Shown here one piece after another: positions 45,315 through 57,182 of a DNA stretch of 64,000 nt; within the stretch, counting starts at the first letter, position 1, and each line of letters begins with the position of its first letter. Source of the stretch: Alentia gelatinosa. Lineage: Eukaryota; Annelida; Polychaeta; Phyllodocida; Polynoidae. The position numbers were made by a program, and so were the translations under genes. The stretch lies in contig OX465582.1 in NCBI GenBank assembly GCA_950022655.1, positions 96,672,704 through 96,736,703 of the forward strand, given 5' to 3'. The notes below the pieces were generated by a model that made no database searches, had not been told where the DNA came from, and was given only the letters and a program-made list of their open reading frames with translations.

Positions 45315-46165
45315 CCCTTAGTCGTTAAAATACCTGTATTGAACTTGTTATCATCGTTGGGGGAAGCTGGAAGCTGAGGTAATTGCACATGCCTGAATGA
45401 CTTCTAGCCTCTTAATGTAACCAAGAATTTTATTCATGTCTCAATGGCCAAATTCTAATGACAATTCATGTTAGAACAGCCACACCTGGAATCAAAATAA
45501 CTTGAGACTGTGTATAGCCATCCACTGTAAGCCAAATGACATTTATTCACCTTGCAGCAAATGTCAATTAGGAATTCCTCGTGGTAAGGTTTTTAATATG
45601 GTTTCCTAATATTCTCCGTCTGTGGTATGTATAATATATAGCTAATAGGAATTAATAGGGGTTCTTTGGGTGTTTAAGCATATTCTGTTTGGAGGGTGTG
45701 GGTAGGAGAAGGTGTTTCAATACAACATGAAATGTTTTATACGAAATCATTTCCTTTCATATAAATTTACTTATTATAGTATACGAATAATGTAACGTAA
45801 GACATAGTCCTTAATGATGTGTGTGTGTGCCACAAATAACTATATTATAATTAATTCATAAGGCTAAGAATAATGAAACATCATATATTAAGTTAGGTCA
45901 TGGTGGGAGGTTGCATACATTAATACTAATATAGAAATTGTAGGTTATGTGAAGAGGTGCAAGTTATGGTAACACCTCCTCTTAGTGAAGCTCTCATTTT
46001 GCTTATGTTTGTGTCCAATTAAGTGCACACATCTTTAACAGTGAATGTATAAGGAAAAGAGACAAAATAAAATGTGTTTTTCTCACCCTAAAATAGTGTT
46101 GATGTCTTTGTTTTGAGCTCACAGCTCCTGCAACATGTCACAGACTGATATATAATAAGTGTAAA
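45315..46165. other. no gene seen
   Basis: AT-rich; nothing recognised. Confidence 0.4.
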
Positions 46166-46169
46166 TTAA

Positions 46170-46735
46170 GTGGGATTCACACTTAGAAACTCACATACCT
46201 GAGACTAGTGTACTTCACACCTTTCTGCTAGTCTCAGACAATTGTCGGTTGATACTAAATTCTAATGGTACAGTGCTTTTATCAGTCTCAAGGAAAAAAT
46301 GGCGAATTTGATTCAAATGGGAGGACACACCTGATACATAATCTCAGACATAGTCACAGTGAACACTCACCCTGAGACCCAAATGCCCTTGAGGTGAGGG
46401 GTGTTACAACCTTGTAATCATGCTTGGTGGTCTCCTATTGGCTAGGGCAGGTACATCGTCGCAGCAGGTTCATTTGTCTCACCGAAATGACCCTCTAAAT
46501 TTTAAACCTGTTCAGAGTCTCATGAGATTCTGTTCCTTGTTAGGAGTAATTGTCACCGACAATTGCAGGGGAAATGTGCGTCGCAGGGAAATGGAACCGG
46601 ACATTTCAGAAGAAGAGATTGTGTTCCAGTACACAATCTCAGCAGGATTTACTTTAAACCGCTAAGTGGATTTCACATGGTAGGATTCATGTAACTCAAA
46701 GTGCGTTTGTCTGAGACAAAACCAGCAGATATTCC
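46170..46735 (+). repeat. dispersed repeat R1, copy 3 (uninterrupted)
   Basis: It gives the empty-site sequence for the MITE insertion at 20935 and joins the segments seen separately at 20880-21540 and 37853-38060. Confidence 0.8.
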
Positions 46736-46739
46736 AGCA

Positions 46740-46905
46740 TAATCAAAGATTTGAGCACGTCTAGGGCCGAGGCAGACCGGGGCACCCTGCTCTCAGGCGA
46801 GAGGACGTCGTCCCCTCTCGCCAAGGTCTCATGATCCTCCTCCATTCTACCAAGACTTGCTCCACATCTGCGCCTCCACTTCTCCTCACACTTCCGGCCC
46901 TCCAG
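46740..46905. other. GC-rich coding-like fragment
   Basis: GC-rich 160 bases that, with 47660-47810, flank the hairpin array. Read on the minus strand both have open stretches rich in Arg, Glu and Gly. They may be two parts of one old coding fragment. Confidence 0.3.
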
Positions 46906-46908
46906 GGA

Positions 46909-47655
46909 CCTGTTTCACTAGTTTCGTGACATGTCTAGATGGCGTCTAGATGGTGTGTCCGGTTTCATAAGAACTAGACATCAGACTTCGTTTTGTCCGT
47001 TCTTGCTTGCACTGAACATTGGTGCCGCTTTTCATGTCTGTGTAACACTTTTGTCACAAAACTAGTGAAACAGGTCTATGATCTGTAGATTTGTCTAATT
47101 CTTATGTTTGGGATCTGTCTTTACCTAAGGGCAGCTACTTGTGTTGTCACAAAACCAGACAACCCAATCTGTCTGTATGGTGTCACAAACATGTCACGAA
47201 ACTAGTGAAACAGGGACCTGTTTCACTAGTTTCGTGACATGTCTAGATGGCGTGTCTGGTTTGTCCGGTTTCATAAGAGCTAGACATTAGATTTCGTTTT
47301 ATCCGTTCTTGCTTGCACTGTTGGTGCCACTTTTGTCACGAAACTAGTGAAACAGGTCCATGATGCGTAAATTTGTCTAATTCTTATGTCTGAGGTCTGT
47401 CTTTTCCTAAGGGCAGCTACTTGTGTTGTCACAAAACTAGACAACGCCAATGTCTGTATGGTGTCACAGACATGTCACGAAACTAGTGAAACAGGTCCCA
47501 GGTCCATGATGTGTATATTTGTCTTATTCTTATGTCTGAGGTCTGTCTTTTCCTAAGGGCAGCTACTTGTGTTGTCACAAAACCAGACAACCCAATCTGT
47601 CTGTATGGTGTCACAGACATGTCACGAAACTAGTGAAACAGGTCCCAGGTCCCTG
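46909..47655. repeat. tandem array of CCTGTTTCACTAG hairpin units
   Basis: Hairpin units at 46909-47075 and 47214-47358 (arms cctgtttcactagtttcgtg / cacgaaactagtgaaacagg) alternate with three copies of a 145-base spacer (47072-47214, 47355-47500, 47502-47655) that share gggcagctacttgtgttgtc. The copies are nearly identical, so expansion was recent. Confidence 0.85.
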
Positions 47656-47659
47656 ATAA

Positions 47660-47910
47660 CTACGCTTTCCTAGACGTTGCGGGCTCCCCACACTCGTCTC
47701 CAGGCCTCACGGCGGTACTCCGGGTCGCCCACCGATCTACCGGCGTCCCCGGCGTCCCCGGCACTTCGCACTACGCCGACCACCAGGTTGACACCTTGAA
47801 TGGGAGAGAGGAGCCAGAGGGATGAAAATTCAAACTTTCCCACCAAACTCAAACAAAACAACCTATTTGAACACTGTATAAAGCATTTGATCGGTGTCAA
47901 CAAATATTTA
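47660..47910 (-). other. GC-rich coding-like fragment, minus strand
   Basis: The frame at 47903-47670 ends VVRSAGDAGDAGRSVGD and EYRREAWRRVWG, with a duplicated nine-base unit (ccggcgtcc) encoding the Ala-Gly-Asp repeat. No domain recognised. Confidence 0.25.
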
Positions 47911-48135
47911 TGGCCATGCTATAATTTCAAATACTTTTTATTCCAAATTTCACTATTATTTCCTTCGTGAAAATGAAAGTCATTTCAACTTACTGCAATG
48001 CTCGATTTTTAACTCGAGTGCGACAATCTTACATGCTGGTATCCCAAAGTATGTCTTTAAAAAATTATAATTCTAGTAACATCAATAAAAAAGAAGAGCT
48101 CATATGAGTGGTAAGGACAAAATGCCGATACAAAT

Positions 48136-48552
48136 CTAGGAGCTGTTTCATTAGTTGAAAAAGCTCTCGTAGTTGCTCTCAATAACCAAATAGCGGCACC
48201 TCGCTAACAGCGAGCGGCACTTTGAACCAAAGCGGCACCAACAGCGGTAGTACCCGTTTCAATAGTTAGGCTCTGTAACTCCGCTAAGAATTCATATAGA
48301 AGCATCAAATAAAAACTGAAATGTGGGGAAAAATACAAGGAATAATTTCGAATTATTAAATCATTCGATATATAGTGATTTATTAAATGCATCGTTTGTT
48401 ATGGTGGCATATCTAATGGCACTGGGATCTTAACAGCGACGCCAGTTCTGAAAAGAGACTTTAGATCTCTCGCTTTTAATGCTGTTGATTGCTCTTGATT
48501 TGGCGGTGGCCATTCCCGTTTACTCCCCCCGGCTTTTGAAACAGCTCCCAGG
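48136..48552. mobile_element. MITE with AGGAGCTGTTTCA termini
   Basis: The ends aggagctgtttca and tgaaacagctcccagg are inverted. The interior has repeated 'gcggcac' words near the left end. Confidence 0.7.
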
Positions 48553-48894
48553 TTCTCCTTATTATATGTTCTCCTTATAAATCAGAGAGGGCGCTACCAA
48601 GTAATTGCACTTCAAATCAAAGACTGCTAAAATACATAGACATGTAGATATATCTGTTTTGGAATTATCACCGCATGCAGGCACATTCAATGCCCAAATG
48701 TTGAATGTATATCAGGAGGGGTGCAAATGTTTGGCCTCCTCCCGCTGGAGCCATATTCTCTCAAATGAATAAACTGTCACACACCTTGCCTAATTCAATT
48801 TGTGAAAGGGTTTACCTGCCTTTTTTCCTATGTTCGTATAGTTCATGAACAAGTTTTAATACAACATAGGTACGCCTTGTGGGCCTAAACAATT

Positions 48895-49033
<139 letters not shown>

Positions 49034-49059
49034 AGTGACTTCTGGTGCGATCACTTTTT

Positions 49060-49215
49060 TCGTGCAACTGTTAAACGACTGTTATAAGGCTATTGTGAGA
49101 CTGTTGTACATCTGTTGTGAGACTGTTGCAGAACTGTTGTGAGACTATTGTACGACTGTTGTGAGACTATTGTACGACTGTTATGAGACTGTTGTTAAAC
49201 TGATCTGAGACTTTT
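49060..49215 (+). repeat. minisatellite, unit GACTGTTGTGA
   Basis: About ten units of 10-13 bases. The reverse complement of the same unit is repeated at 55935-56020. Confidence 0.75.
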
Positions 49216-49280
49216 ACCTAAGGATTGTGCTAGGTTTGCACCATCACCCTGGCAGGCCCAGCAATGGATTTTGGCAGAAT

Positions 49281-49469
49281 CTTAACTCAACTTGGTACTT
49301 TTACGGCATTTTTATGGCCCCAAATATCCCGTAAACTTAAGCCATCGAGTTGAGACCGTCGTATCTCGGCTTGGTCCCGTCGACTTGAGGCCACTTTGGA
49401 CGTTCACGATTCAGGTCCCGTTCACTTAAGACCACTTAGACTCACGTCTATTACACAGGTTGAGTTAAG
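49281..49469. mobile_element. MITE with CTTAACTCAACTT termini
   Basis: The ends cttaactcaac and gttgagttaag are inverted. The interior repeats 'cttaagaccactt/cttgaggccact' words. Confidence 0.7.
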
Positions 49470-49484
49470 GCGACTTACGCCCAG

Positions 49485-50154
49485 TTAACCCTTTCTACGC
49501 TGGTAATGCCTTAAGGCATTCCCCTAGCGTGCGCCGGTAATGCCTTAAGGCATTCCCCTACTATACGCCGGTAATGCCTTAAGGCATTCCCCTAGCGTGC
49601 GCCGGTGATGCCTTAAGGCATCATTTTTTGTAATTCTGTTAGAAAGTCTTATATCTTCGGCAAATTTTTTTTACACACAAAATAACTCCAGAAATGTGTT
49701 CTCCATATCTTTTTGTTATTATTAAAGTAAAAAAAACATTATGTCATCGCGATGAAAAAAAAGATACAGATCTTCGTAAGTGACACAGTGCTGTATTAAA
49801 CCCAGCCACAGGCTTGTGTCAATGGGGGGGAAAAAGTCTTCCTGCACTTGGAAATATTAATATAATTATTGAATATCGATCTAATCAATAATTAATGGTA
49901 TGGGAATAAAGCCTGAAGTCTCTTCTATTTTTGGGTATCATTTAAATAATCTAATTATTTTTGTAAGTTATTTAAATTTGATAACTAGTAACACACCCCT
50001 CTGCGGGTTTAGCCATTTTCTAACGCTTGTAGAATGGGCCGGCGTATGAGAGGTGAGATGTGTCAGGAGTGCGGCGTAGTAACAGAGACTCCCGTAGTGG
50101 GGCGCGGCCGTTAACGACGTATACGCGCGTTAGGCGCGGCAAGGAAAGGGTTAA
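49485..50154. mobile_element. piggyBac-like MITE with TTAACCCTTTC termini
   Basis: Left end TTAACCCTTTCTACGC, right end GCAAGGAAAGGGTTAA. The left subterminal region has four 36-base tandem units, each with ATGCCTTAAGGCAT. Confidence 0.85.
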
Positions 50155-50660
50155 GGAGGAATGTGGTGCTCTGCTCCCCGTTCCTCCACGCCACCTTCCT
50201 GACAGTTTCCTCAATGTATAAAAGTGTGCTCCGTGAGGCTTTCTCAGTGTGCTCCAGTGCCCTCATGAGGCAACATCCCACCTGCCCATTACCTGAAGTT
50301 GTCTCACCATGGTACCGACGCTGGTCTGGTGGAGGTACTTCATTGCAATGTGCTTTTCTTCTTCTGAGAAGTTTGTGTAGAAGCATGGAAGTCTCTTCCT
50401 CCCGGCAAGTTTGTGCTTCATGACGGGGATGGACCTCTTCCTTTTCGCCCTCTCTGTCCATATCCTGTCCTTAGCCTCTTCATCCCTAAACCCTGGCAGC
50501 ATTCAAGATGGGATTCTTGAGCAGGGACTCCGCAGAATTCCAGAGAATTCCGTAATAATCCTCGGGAGGAACGTGGACTCCACCAAAGACTTATGCTCTT
50601 CAGCGTGTGCTGCTTCCTGGTCTTCTGATTGAGAATAATGCATTCATCAAATGCATGCAT
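50155..50660 (-). other. coding-like minus-strand region of unknown nature
   Basis: Three overlapping minus frames (50660-50418, 50502-50263, 50461-50160) have charged, protein-like composition, for example KRKRSIPVMKHKLAGRKRLP. They can be followed only by changing frame, as in a decayed gene. The TTAA MITE abuts the downstream end. No family recognised. Confidence 0.3.
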
Positions 50661-50664
50661 ACAT

Positions 50665-51705
50665 AAAAAAAGTTATCTAATTTTGTAATTTAATGAATAA
50701 TAATATTCTTTAATATATTGAGTTCATTGTTTTTAATTCCAAGTTATGAGATCCTGGTATATTCAAATAGATTAGAAGTTATTTCATTGCAATCTGTTAC
50801 TCTTTAGTATGCCTTCCATTCTAGTATGAGTAGTATGATTATTTCTATAAGGAAAAACGATAAGAGTCAACTTTAGGTAAGAAATGCATTAGCAATAGAC
50901 ATGATAGTATAAGTATAATAACTTAAAAAATAGTTTATAATAACATAACATAAACAGAAATTAACATAAGTATATTAAGCATCAGCGATTACTGTCAGTA
51001 CCAGTGTCATAAATATAAGTAAATGATAACCTGACATTCCTGGAGAACTGTGGTGATATGCTGCTTGGCCTCAAACCGGTGGTGTTCTTGTAGTTTGTTC
51101 CCTGAAGGTGTCGCCAGGGAAGATGACCGTTGGCTAGGACAAGACAAAGGAGACACGTGGCAGCGAGTTTGAAGATGAGATGTGGATGAAACTCACGGTT
51201 TTGGGTCTGCTGATGGCGAATTTGCAGGTTTAGGACAAGTTGCTGCAAGGTTAGAGATGTTGTAGTTGGGCAGGGTTCTTTGAGCAGGGCGAGGTTAACG
51301 CTGGTAGAGTGTGAGCTCGCCGTTTGGGGAGCAGGTCCCACCACGTGGTCCATGATGGCGAGCTGCGCTCAAGCAGGGGCGGACGTTCATCTTTTTAAAG
51401 TATTTTCTGGGAAACCAACTCGCTCCTAACTCCTTATTCATGGCCAGATTTGTTTTTGCGATGTATGTGGGGGTTTTCATCATTTTGGGATGTTATAGGG
51501 CGAGTTTCGTCAGGTAAACCAGAGGTGCGTCGGGGAGTCATGTGACTGGAACCACATGAGTGAGCATCTGTAGCAACCATCTTCTGTTCCCACATTACCA
51601 CCAACTCTTCCAGTTAGCCCTAATGGCTAATGGTCCAATATCCAATAAAGTGACTTATTACTTCAGAGTCACTTAGGAAATGATCAAGACAGATAAATTT
51701 ATATC
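50665..51705. other. no gene recognised
   Basis: A 123-codon minus frame at 50982-51353 and a 62-codon one at 51295-51483 lack domains. Confidence 0.3.
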
Positions 51706-51712
51706 TATATAC

Positions 51713-51713
51713 A

Positions 51714-51787
<74 letters not shown>
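51713..51787. repeat. (TA)n microsatellite
   Basis: Nearly pure TA. Confidence 0.95.
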
Positions 51788-51789
<2 letters not shown>

Positions 51790-51794
<5 letters not shown>

Positions 51795-52780
51795 TTTTGT
51801 AGCAGTGCCAGTTACTGTTCTGTAACATAGTATAGGAATAGAGTCAGCTTACGCATACTAATAACATTCTAATAGTATCTAGAACACTATATATATTCAT
51901 GACAGAATAGTTTAAGTACAACAAATTTATATCTAAAAGGAACCAGTGCATGAAGGCAGCACAGAATAATATGACGTGGGGAAATTCCCAAAGACTGTTG
52001 TACAGATGTGCTATAAATAGATTATCTATACAGCAGCATTCATTTTGAAATCTCAGAAGGGGTGCTAATATGTGTGGTTGTATTTACTCTAGAATGCATA
52101 TATGACATATTCATCACAATGCTGATATCACAATAATCATGTACCAGTTGAACGGATATTCATATCCAGTGAGCCATATATATGTCTTTACTTTATTCAA
52201 ATCACGTAATGATTGACCCAACACGTGAGAGGGTGAATAAATAAAAGAATTCATTCAGTCCGACCATAGTTGCTAAACAAGTGAAAGCGGATGCTATCAG
52301 TTCATATAGGTGAGATAAAAGAAGCTAAGCTCGTGAGAGTCTCAGCTACCGAGTTCGGAAATGAAGAACATGGAAGGTACTGACATTGGAGAAGAAGGAG
52401 AAGGATCAGCCCTGGAGAATCACGGAGCCCTCACACATGGGGGAGGAGCTGTAGAAATGAGCAGTGTTAGGCAAGACAAATGAGCAGCTGCTCGGGCAAG
52501 TTTTTTTTTTTAAATTTGAGTAAAGTATCTCTCATACAGAATGAGTTAGCCATCATGAAGCAGACTCCCGGGTAAAAAAAAGACAATACATCCTCTGTTA
52601 TGGTTATGATAGCACCACCTGGAGTCAAAAGGGGTGGCGTTGGGAGTATCTGGTGTTGCTGCCTGGGGAACTGGAGAGGTCGCGACAGCTGTTTCAAAAG
52701 GTTTGGTGGTAGTATACTACGGTATGTGGAGGCATCAGATCAGCTGCCACTAAGACTATAAGATCATATATTATATACTA
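51790..52780. other. no gene seen
   Basis: Weak hairpin-like text with ggtgagataaaa and aagctcgtgag...ctaccgagttcgg at 52305-52365 may be a remnant of the hairpin family. Confidence 0.35.
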
Positions 52781-52781
52781 T

Positions 52782-52784
<3 letters not shown>

Positions 52785-52838
<54 letters not shown>
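52785..52838. repeat. (TA)n microsatellite
   Basis: Nearly pure TA. Confidence 0.95.
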
Positions 52839-52840
<2 letters not shown>

Positions 52841-52879
52841 GAGAACGATAATCTAAACTTGCACGCACGCTAACATTTG

Positions 52880-54235
52880 CGACATTAAATGAATCCAAAT
52901 TTTTTTTCTGTCAGAATGATACCGCCCTCTCGGACTCACACAGAGTCGACGGCGGAGGCCCATCTCACAGGATGAATTCGCACCAATTAAATGAATCCAG
53001 GTTATCACCATGGGAACTCAGGTCACCGATAAGTGGATCAACGCTATTTTTAGCGCACGCTACTTTGTTTCATTTCACATTACTGGATTTTTGTTTAGCG
53101 TTAGAGCAATCGTACGCTGCATGAGAACTACGCGAGCACAGATTACATTGATGCCTGTACTTACAAGACTTAAAAGTACACCCACCGGCAGATTTGTTAT
53201 AGCTATAACAATAACCCTCAATAGTCTTCGAATCACTTTTACTTTTTGACTTTCTAGTGGCCGAAGCGGCGATTGTACCCTCATACGATAGAAAACGGAT
53301 TATCTCTGCTGGGTTCACCTCCGAGAATATCCCCAGCCCGTCTATTTTTGCTTTTTCTTTTATCGAACGATCGTAACGGATCAAGGCCTCTGCCGTAAAT
53401 AACTTAGATTCAGCATTTTCGGCAATTAATATCACATGCTTAACGAATCCTGAAACATTTTTCCCAGCCCGCAAGAGTTTTTCTAATATCTTAGAATTAA
53501 CAAGGACTAGGCGTTCAAACGAATTCAATTTCTCTCCCTTGTTGAGGTAATGTTTGGAATCAAAAATAGATTTTTTACCTCTTTTCTTTCTTTTAAGTCC
53601 TCTAGACGAGTCTCCAGAGGAGGTAGAAGTATCACTATCACTGATATCCAACGAAGAATCGCCACTAGAAAGTTCATCTGTGTTCTGGAACTTTGTCTTG
53701 GGTCTTGATGGCCGACCTGTGGTCTTTTCAGCAGCAGTCTTGGCTTCACTCTGCCGTATAACCTCGGTTATATCACGAACAGCACCAGTGACATTGATCA
53801 ACTTTTCGACTGTAGAATTAAGGATCTCTTCCATGCGGTCTAAACGTCCCCCATCAGATGATTTTTCACTCGGTCCATTTTGGTCCATGGTGGTCCCGGT
53901 GGCCGCCCCCGTCTGGTCGATAATCCCCCCCAAATTATCCACTGACGATTGTGGAGACTCTACTGCAAGTAAAGTCGATTTGGGAGACGGATTACCCGTA
54001 ATCCTAGAGCTGCTCCTCTGGGTAGAGGAAGTACCTGACTTCCTATTTTCCACTATCCTGACAAATTTTTTCACAGAGTGAAAAACCCCGTCTGGTCAGT
54101 TAGACAGTTGAGGCGCAACTAGCGCAACCGTTTGGAACAGAGTGCAACTGTGACGTAACCGGCACGCGACTGGTTACCACGCTACCAACATGTTACTAGT
54201 TACCTAAGCTACTACGATAGCGACCGTCGCCTAGG
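52880..54235 (-). mobile_element. DIRS-type element, Gag only
   Basis: The Gag frame is intact but is followed, within 150 bases, by unrelated DNA. RT, RNase H and recombinase are absent. A repeated ttaaatgaatcca (52886 and 52987) lies just downstream. Confidence 0.6.
53070..54074 (-). CDS. DIRS-type Gag, intact 334-codon frame
   Basis: Nucleocapsid-like protein of a tyrosine-recombinase retrotransposon. The N-terminal half is Ser/Thr/Pro-rich; a helical segment (RLDRMEEILNSTVEKLINV) may be a coiled coil at about residues 77-110. A basic stretch (LKRKKRGKKS) follows. The C-terminus, residues 289-323, has C-x-(N)...C-x4-C-x3-H-x-C-x2-C-x4-H-x4-C, the paired zinc-binding pattern typical of DIRS Gag. 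It corresponds to the Cys/His cluster of the 15-19 kb element but differs in sequence, so it is another subfamily. There is no stop or frameshift, which contrasts with the other two elements; a recent insertion or selection on Gag alone are both possible. Confidence 0.75.
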   Translation of the reverse strand: MKKFVRIVENRKSGTSSTQRSSSRITGNPSPKSTLLAVESPQSSVDNLGGIIDQTGAATGTTMDQNGPSEKSSDGGRLDRMEEILNSTVEKLINVTGAVRDITEVIRQSEAKTAAEKTTGRPSRPKTKFQNTDELSSGDSSLDISDSDTSTSSGDSSRGLKRKKRGKKSIFDSKHYLNKGEKLNSFERLVLVNSKILEKLLRAGKNVSGFVKHVILIAENAESKLFTAEALIRYDRSIKEKAKIDGLGIFSEVNPAEIIRFLSYEGTIAASATRKSKSKSDSKTIEGYCYSYNKSAGGCTFKSCKYRHQCNLCSRSSHAAYDCSNAKQKSSNVK

Positions 54236-54266
54236 CCTCAATTATATAGTTATATGAAATATAACC

Positions 54267-54267
<1 letters not shown>

Positions 54268-54308
<41 letters not shown>

Positions 54309-54348
54309 TATATAAAATATATATATATATAATATATATATATATATG

Positions 54349-54380
<32 letters not shown>

Positions 54381-54400
54381 TGGTGAGAGAGAGAGAGAGA

Positions 54401-54457
<57 letters not shown>
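54268..54457. repeat. (AT)n then (GA)n microsatellite
   Basis: Adjacent AT and GA repeats; long open frames on both strands here are artefacts of the repeats. Confidence 0.95.
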
Positions 54458-54459
<2 letters not shown>

Positions 54460-55190
54460 CGAGCAAATGGTCCTGGATGCCCTTGAGCATGGAGAAAATA
54501 GAGAGGACTTGTATAAGTAACAGGCCTCCCGTGTGAGGGTCGTGAGCTGCAATGATGTCGGCTCATGCGAGTTGACAAAACTCCGTCACCCAGGGAATCC
54601 ACCAAAATTGAGACGTGTCTAGTCATCTTATGGGCAATGCATGAAGCTGGAGATGTGGGCTGAGCCTGTAGGGGCCAGGAAACATAATCAACTCTACTGT
54701 TGTCCATCAACTCTACAGATCTTTATCTAGTTAGAAGGTCGTCCTCGTGAGTGGGCATGATGGGTCAGCCCAGAGAGAGTCTGTTGTAGATCTCTATGAG
54801 CAGCTTTGAGCAAAATCCCGCTCCAGGTGGTGCAGACTAGAGAACCACAAGATGGCGGCCGCTCGAAGCCTGCCTGTTTGCAAATGAGGTCTTTCCTTTG
54901 TAGCACATACCTCTCCTAGGGCAGGCGTCACAGGGAAGGAAGGAGCCTCTAGGAACCTTGAGATGCATCATAGAAAGGCTATTACTGCTGATATAACTGA
55001 TATAACCTAGGGCCAGAGAGCAAAATCTGTGGAGGCATGTTGGCAAGGAGGAGTGCAGAGAAATCAGAAGTGCGCTCCGGAGCCGTCAGGTTGTTGGCTC
55101 TCAGCAGAATGTGTCACCAGATGGCATGGCGTTGGTCAGCCCCTCCCACATTGTTACCATTACTGCTCACAAGTTCACCACAATTCAGTA
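54460..55190. other. no gene recognised
   Basis: Short frames only. Confidence 0.35.
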
Positions 55191-55199
55191 ATAGGACTT

Positions 55200-55335
55200 A
55201 TCCAATCCCATAGGCTTAACATTGAGTTTCCATATGCCACGCTGACTAGCATACGGAGTATTATATGCCACAAGTGGCATACAGAATTATTTTCACGTAA
55301 TATTCCAAAATCGAGGAGACAGGGTAGGATAAAAT
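55200..55335. mobile_element. TIR segment, minus orientation (worn left end)
   Basis: Contains cccataggcttaacattgag and ends gtaggataaaatcaaacctg. Partner of the hairpin at 55345. Confidence 0.65.
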
Positions 55336-55344
55336 CAAACCTGT

Positions 55345-55475
55345 TTCGTTATAATCGTGGCCACCGCCTGCCACTCCTGAAGTTTTGGCTCCAGACTTCA
55401 CTCGGCTTCGCCTCATGGAGTCACTATGTCGAAGTCCAGTCGTGGTGGCCAAGATTAAAACTAATACAGTTTTAC
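55345..55475. repeat. long hairpin, GCGAAGC centre
   Basis: Same stem as 8530 and 57745 (taatcgtggccacc / ggtggccaagatta). Centre ctcggcttcgcctcatg. Confidence 0.8.
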
Positions 55476-55934
55476 GATATTCTTATAGAAATATATAGAA
55501 TCAGGAGAATCTAGCCCCTATTCACAGAGGAAACAGAAGTCGAGATTTTCAGGTGTTATTTGTTGGCTGTATTTCCTTCACGGCATATGATTCATCAGAG
55601 GATTTGAGGTTCATGTAATTGACCCTCTTGAGAAGACGACTGTTTGGGGGCCAAAGACATCGTTGGAATGAAAACGCCACGCAAACAGTCATGGTTATAC
55701 AGAACCTTATGAACCATTTCCATTGATCTAGGTGCTTGGTTCAAAATAATCCCACTATATCTAACGGTTAATAAATGCGGAACAGGCTGAGAATTCGGCC
55801 AGATGGAACAGCCCCTTAATACAAACGACTATAGACATAGCATTGCCATAGATGCCAATGTTAAAGGAAGTCAGCCAGAGCCAGGGCTGGGGCTAGAGTC
55901 AGGGGCGGGGCTGGTGATTGGTTGGGGAGGCCCG

Positions 55935-56020
55935 AGCAACCGCACAACAGCCTCAAAACAGTCTCACAACAGTCACACAACAGTCTCACAACAGTCACAC
56001 AACAGCCTCACAGTAGTATA
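55935..56020 (-). repeat. minisatellite, unit TCACAACAGTC
   Basis: Reverse complement of the 49060-49215 unit; about seven units. Confidence 0.75.
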
Positions 56021-56076
56021 ACAACATTCTGCGAAACATAATGCGAAACAGAGCACGGCTGCTAAGGACTCTCGCT

Positions 56077-56112
56077 CACGTGGTTCCGGTCACGTGGCCC
56101 CGGTCACGTGAC
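56077..56112. promoter_or_regulatory. three CACGTG E-boxes in a 14-base tandem repeat
   Basis: CACGTG at 56077, 56091 and 56105, spaced by ttccggt-type text. This is the palindromic E-box of bHLH factors. No gene start was identified next to it. Confidence 0.35.
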
Positions 56113-56114
56113 CA

Positions 56115-56995
56115 CTCCACTCCAACCTGCCTGCGCCCATTTCAACCCTGGGACGCCAACGAGGATAGAACCACCCACCCACCCTACAAAAACTCCTCAA
56201 TCACATCTACTAAACTTCCCCTTCTTCGTAGGGCTTCTCTTTAGCTCGTGAACTCTCTTTTATATCTTAATTATATGTTATTATGGACCTATAGAATTAT
56301 CTCGTACTTCAACTCGTACTCAATAAATTTTATATCCATAGCCGTGCTTCTGTGTTAGTCATTAGATCCAAGAAGATCCATGGACGACTTTATTCAACAC
56401 CTATGGACGACCTTGTGGACGGCTAAAGCGCGTATCCACCAAGAGTGAGTTAGGGCCAGACGATGACCATGTGGAGGACTTGTGGACGTCGGCCGCCCAA
56501 ATCGTTTGTCGGCTGAGATCAGCTTGGACAATCTGGTTGGTGGATCAGCAAATCGGCCAGACCCGCCCATTGAAAACCCTGTCGCCCGCACCCGTGCGGT
56601 CGTCACCACTCGCCGGCCGGCCGTGTAAAAACCAGCTGTCCGGACCTCGCTGGCCGTCTCTGAGCATTGATTTGGTGGATCACACGCTTAAGGCTATCTT
56701 AGTGAACAAATCCCTTCAAGAGCCACACATAATTCACCATGTATCCATACTACAGCAGGCACCAGACCCAATTGTGGCCTTTGTATGGCCGGCTTTTGTA
56801 GTCAATATTATTAAGAGAAATTACAAATTTAAAATTTCCAGTAAATCTGTATTTTTTATTAGAACTTTCCGATATTTCAAAGACATACTGGCGACATTTA
56901 TCATAATATCTCATATAATTTTTTTGATTCTGCGATAATTTTTCAAAAAGTTACAAAGGAACAAATACAGAGTGGTTCATCAATTCCATATGTGA
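56115..56995. other. no gene recognised
   Basis: The frame at 56471-56938 (155 codons) is GC-rich at its start and AT-rich at its end and shows no domain. The start has repeated 'tggtggatc/gtggacg' words, as in worn MITEs. Confidence 0.3.
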
Positions 56996-56999
56996 ATGC

Positions 57000-57100
57000 C
57001 ATATGGCATTGTCCGGCCCTGGCCAGGGGAATGCCATATGGCATTGTCCTGCCATGGCCAGGGGAATGCCATATGGCATTGCCCTGCCAGAAAGGGTTAA
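57000..57100. mobile_element. solo end of a TTAA MITE
   Basis: Three 36-base tandem units with ATGCCATATGGCAT, then ccagaaagggttaa. No matching left end was found. Confidence 0.65.
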
Positions 57101-57104
57101 GATA

Positions 57105-57182
57105 TCATTAAGCGATAAACCTTGTACGAGATATAGAAACTGGTCTCCATGTACGAGCCTAGATTATTAAACGGGCCCCAGG
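57105..57182. repeat. dispersed repeat R6, copy 2
   Basis: See 43965-44060. Confidence 0.7.

Noticed and set aside
53554..54081. 175-codon plus-strand frame opposite Gag
   Set aside because: Antisense shadow of the Gag frame, which carries the zinc-binding pattern.
54231..54710. 159-codon and overlapping frames on both strands
   Set aside because: Produced by GA and AT microsatellites; both strands are open for the same reason.
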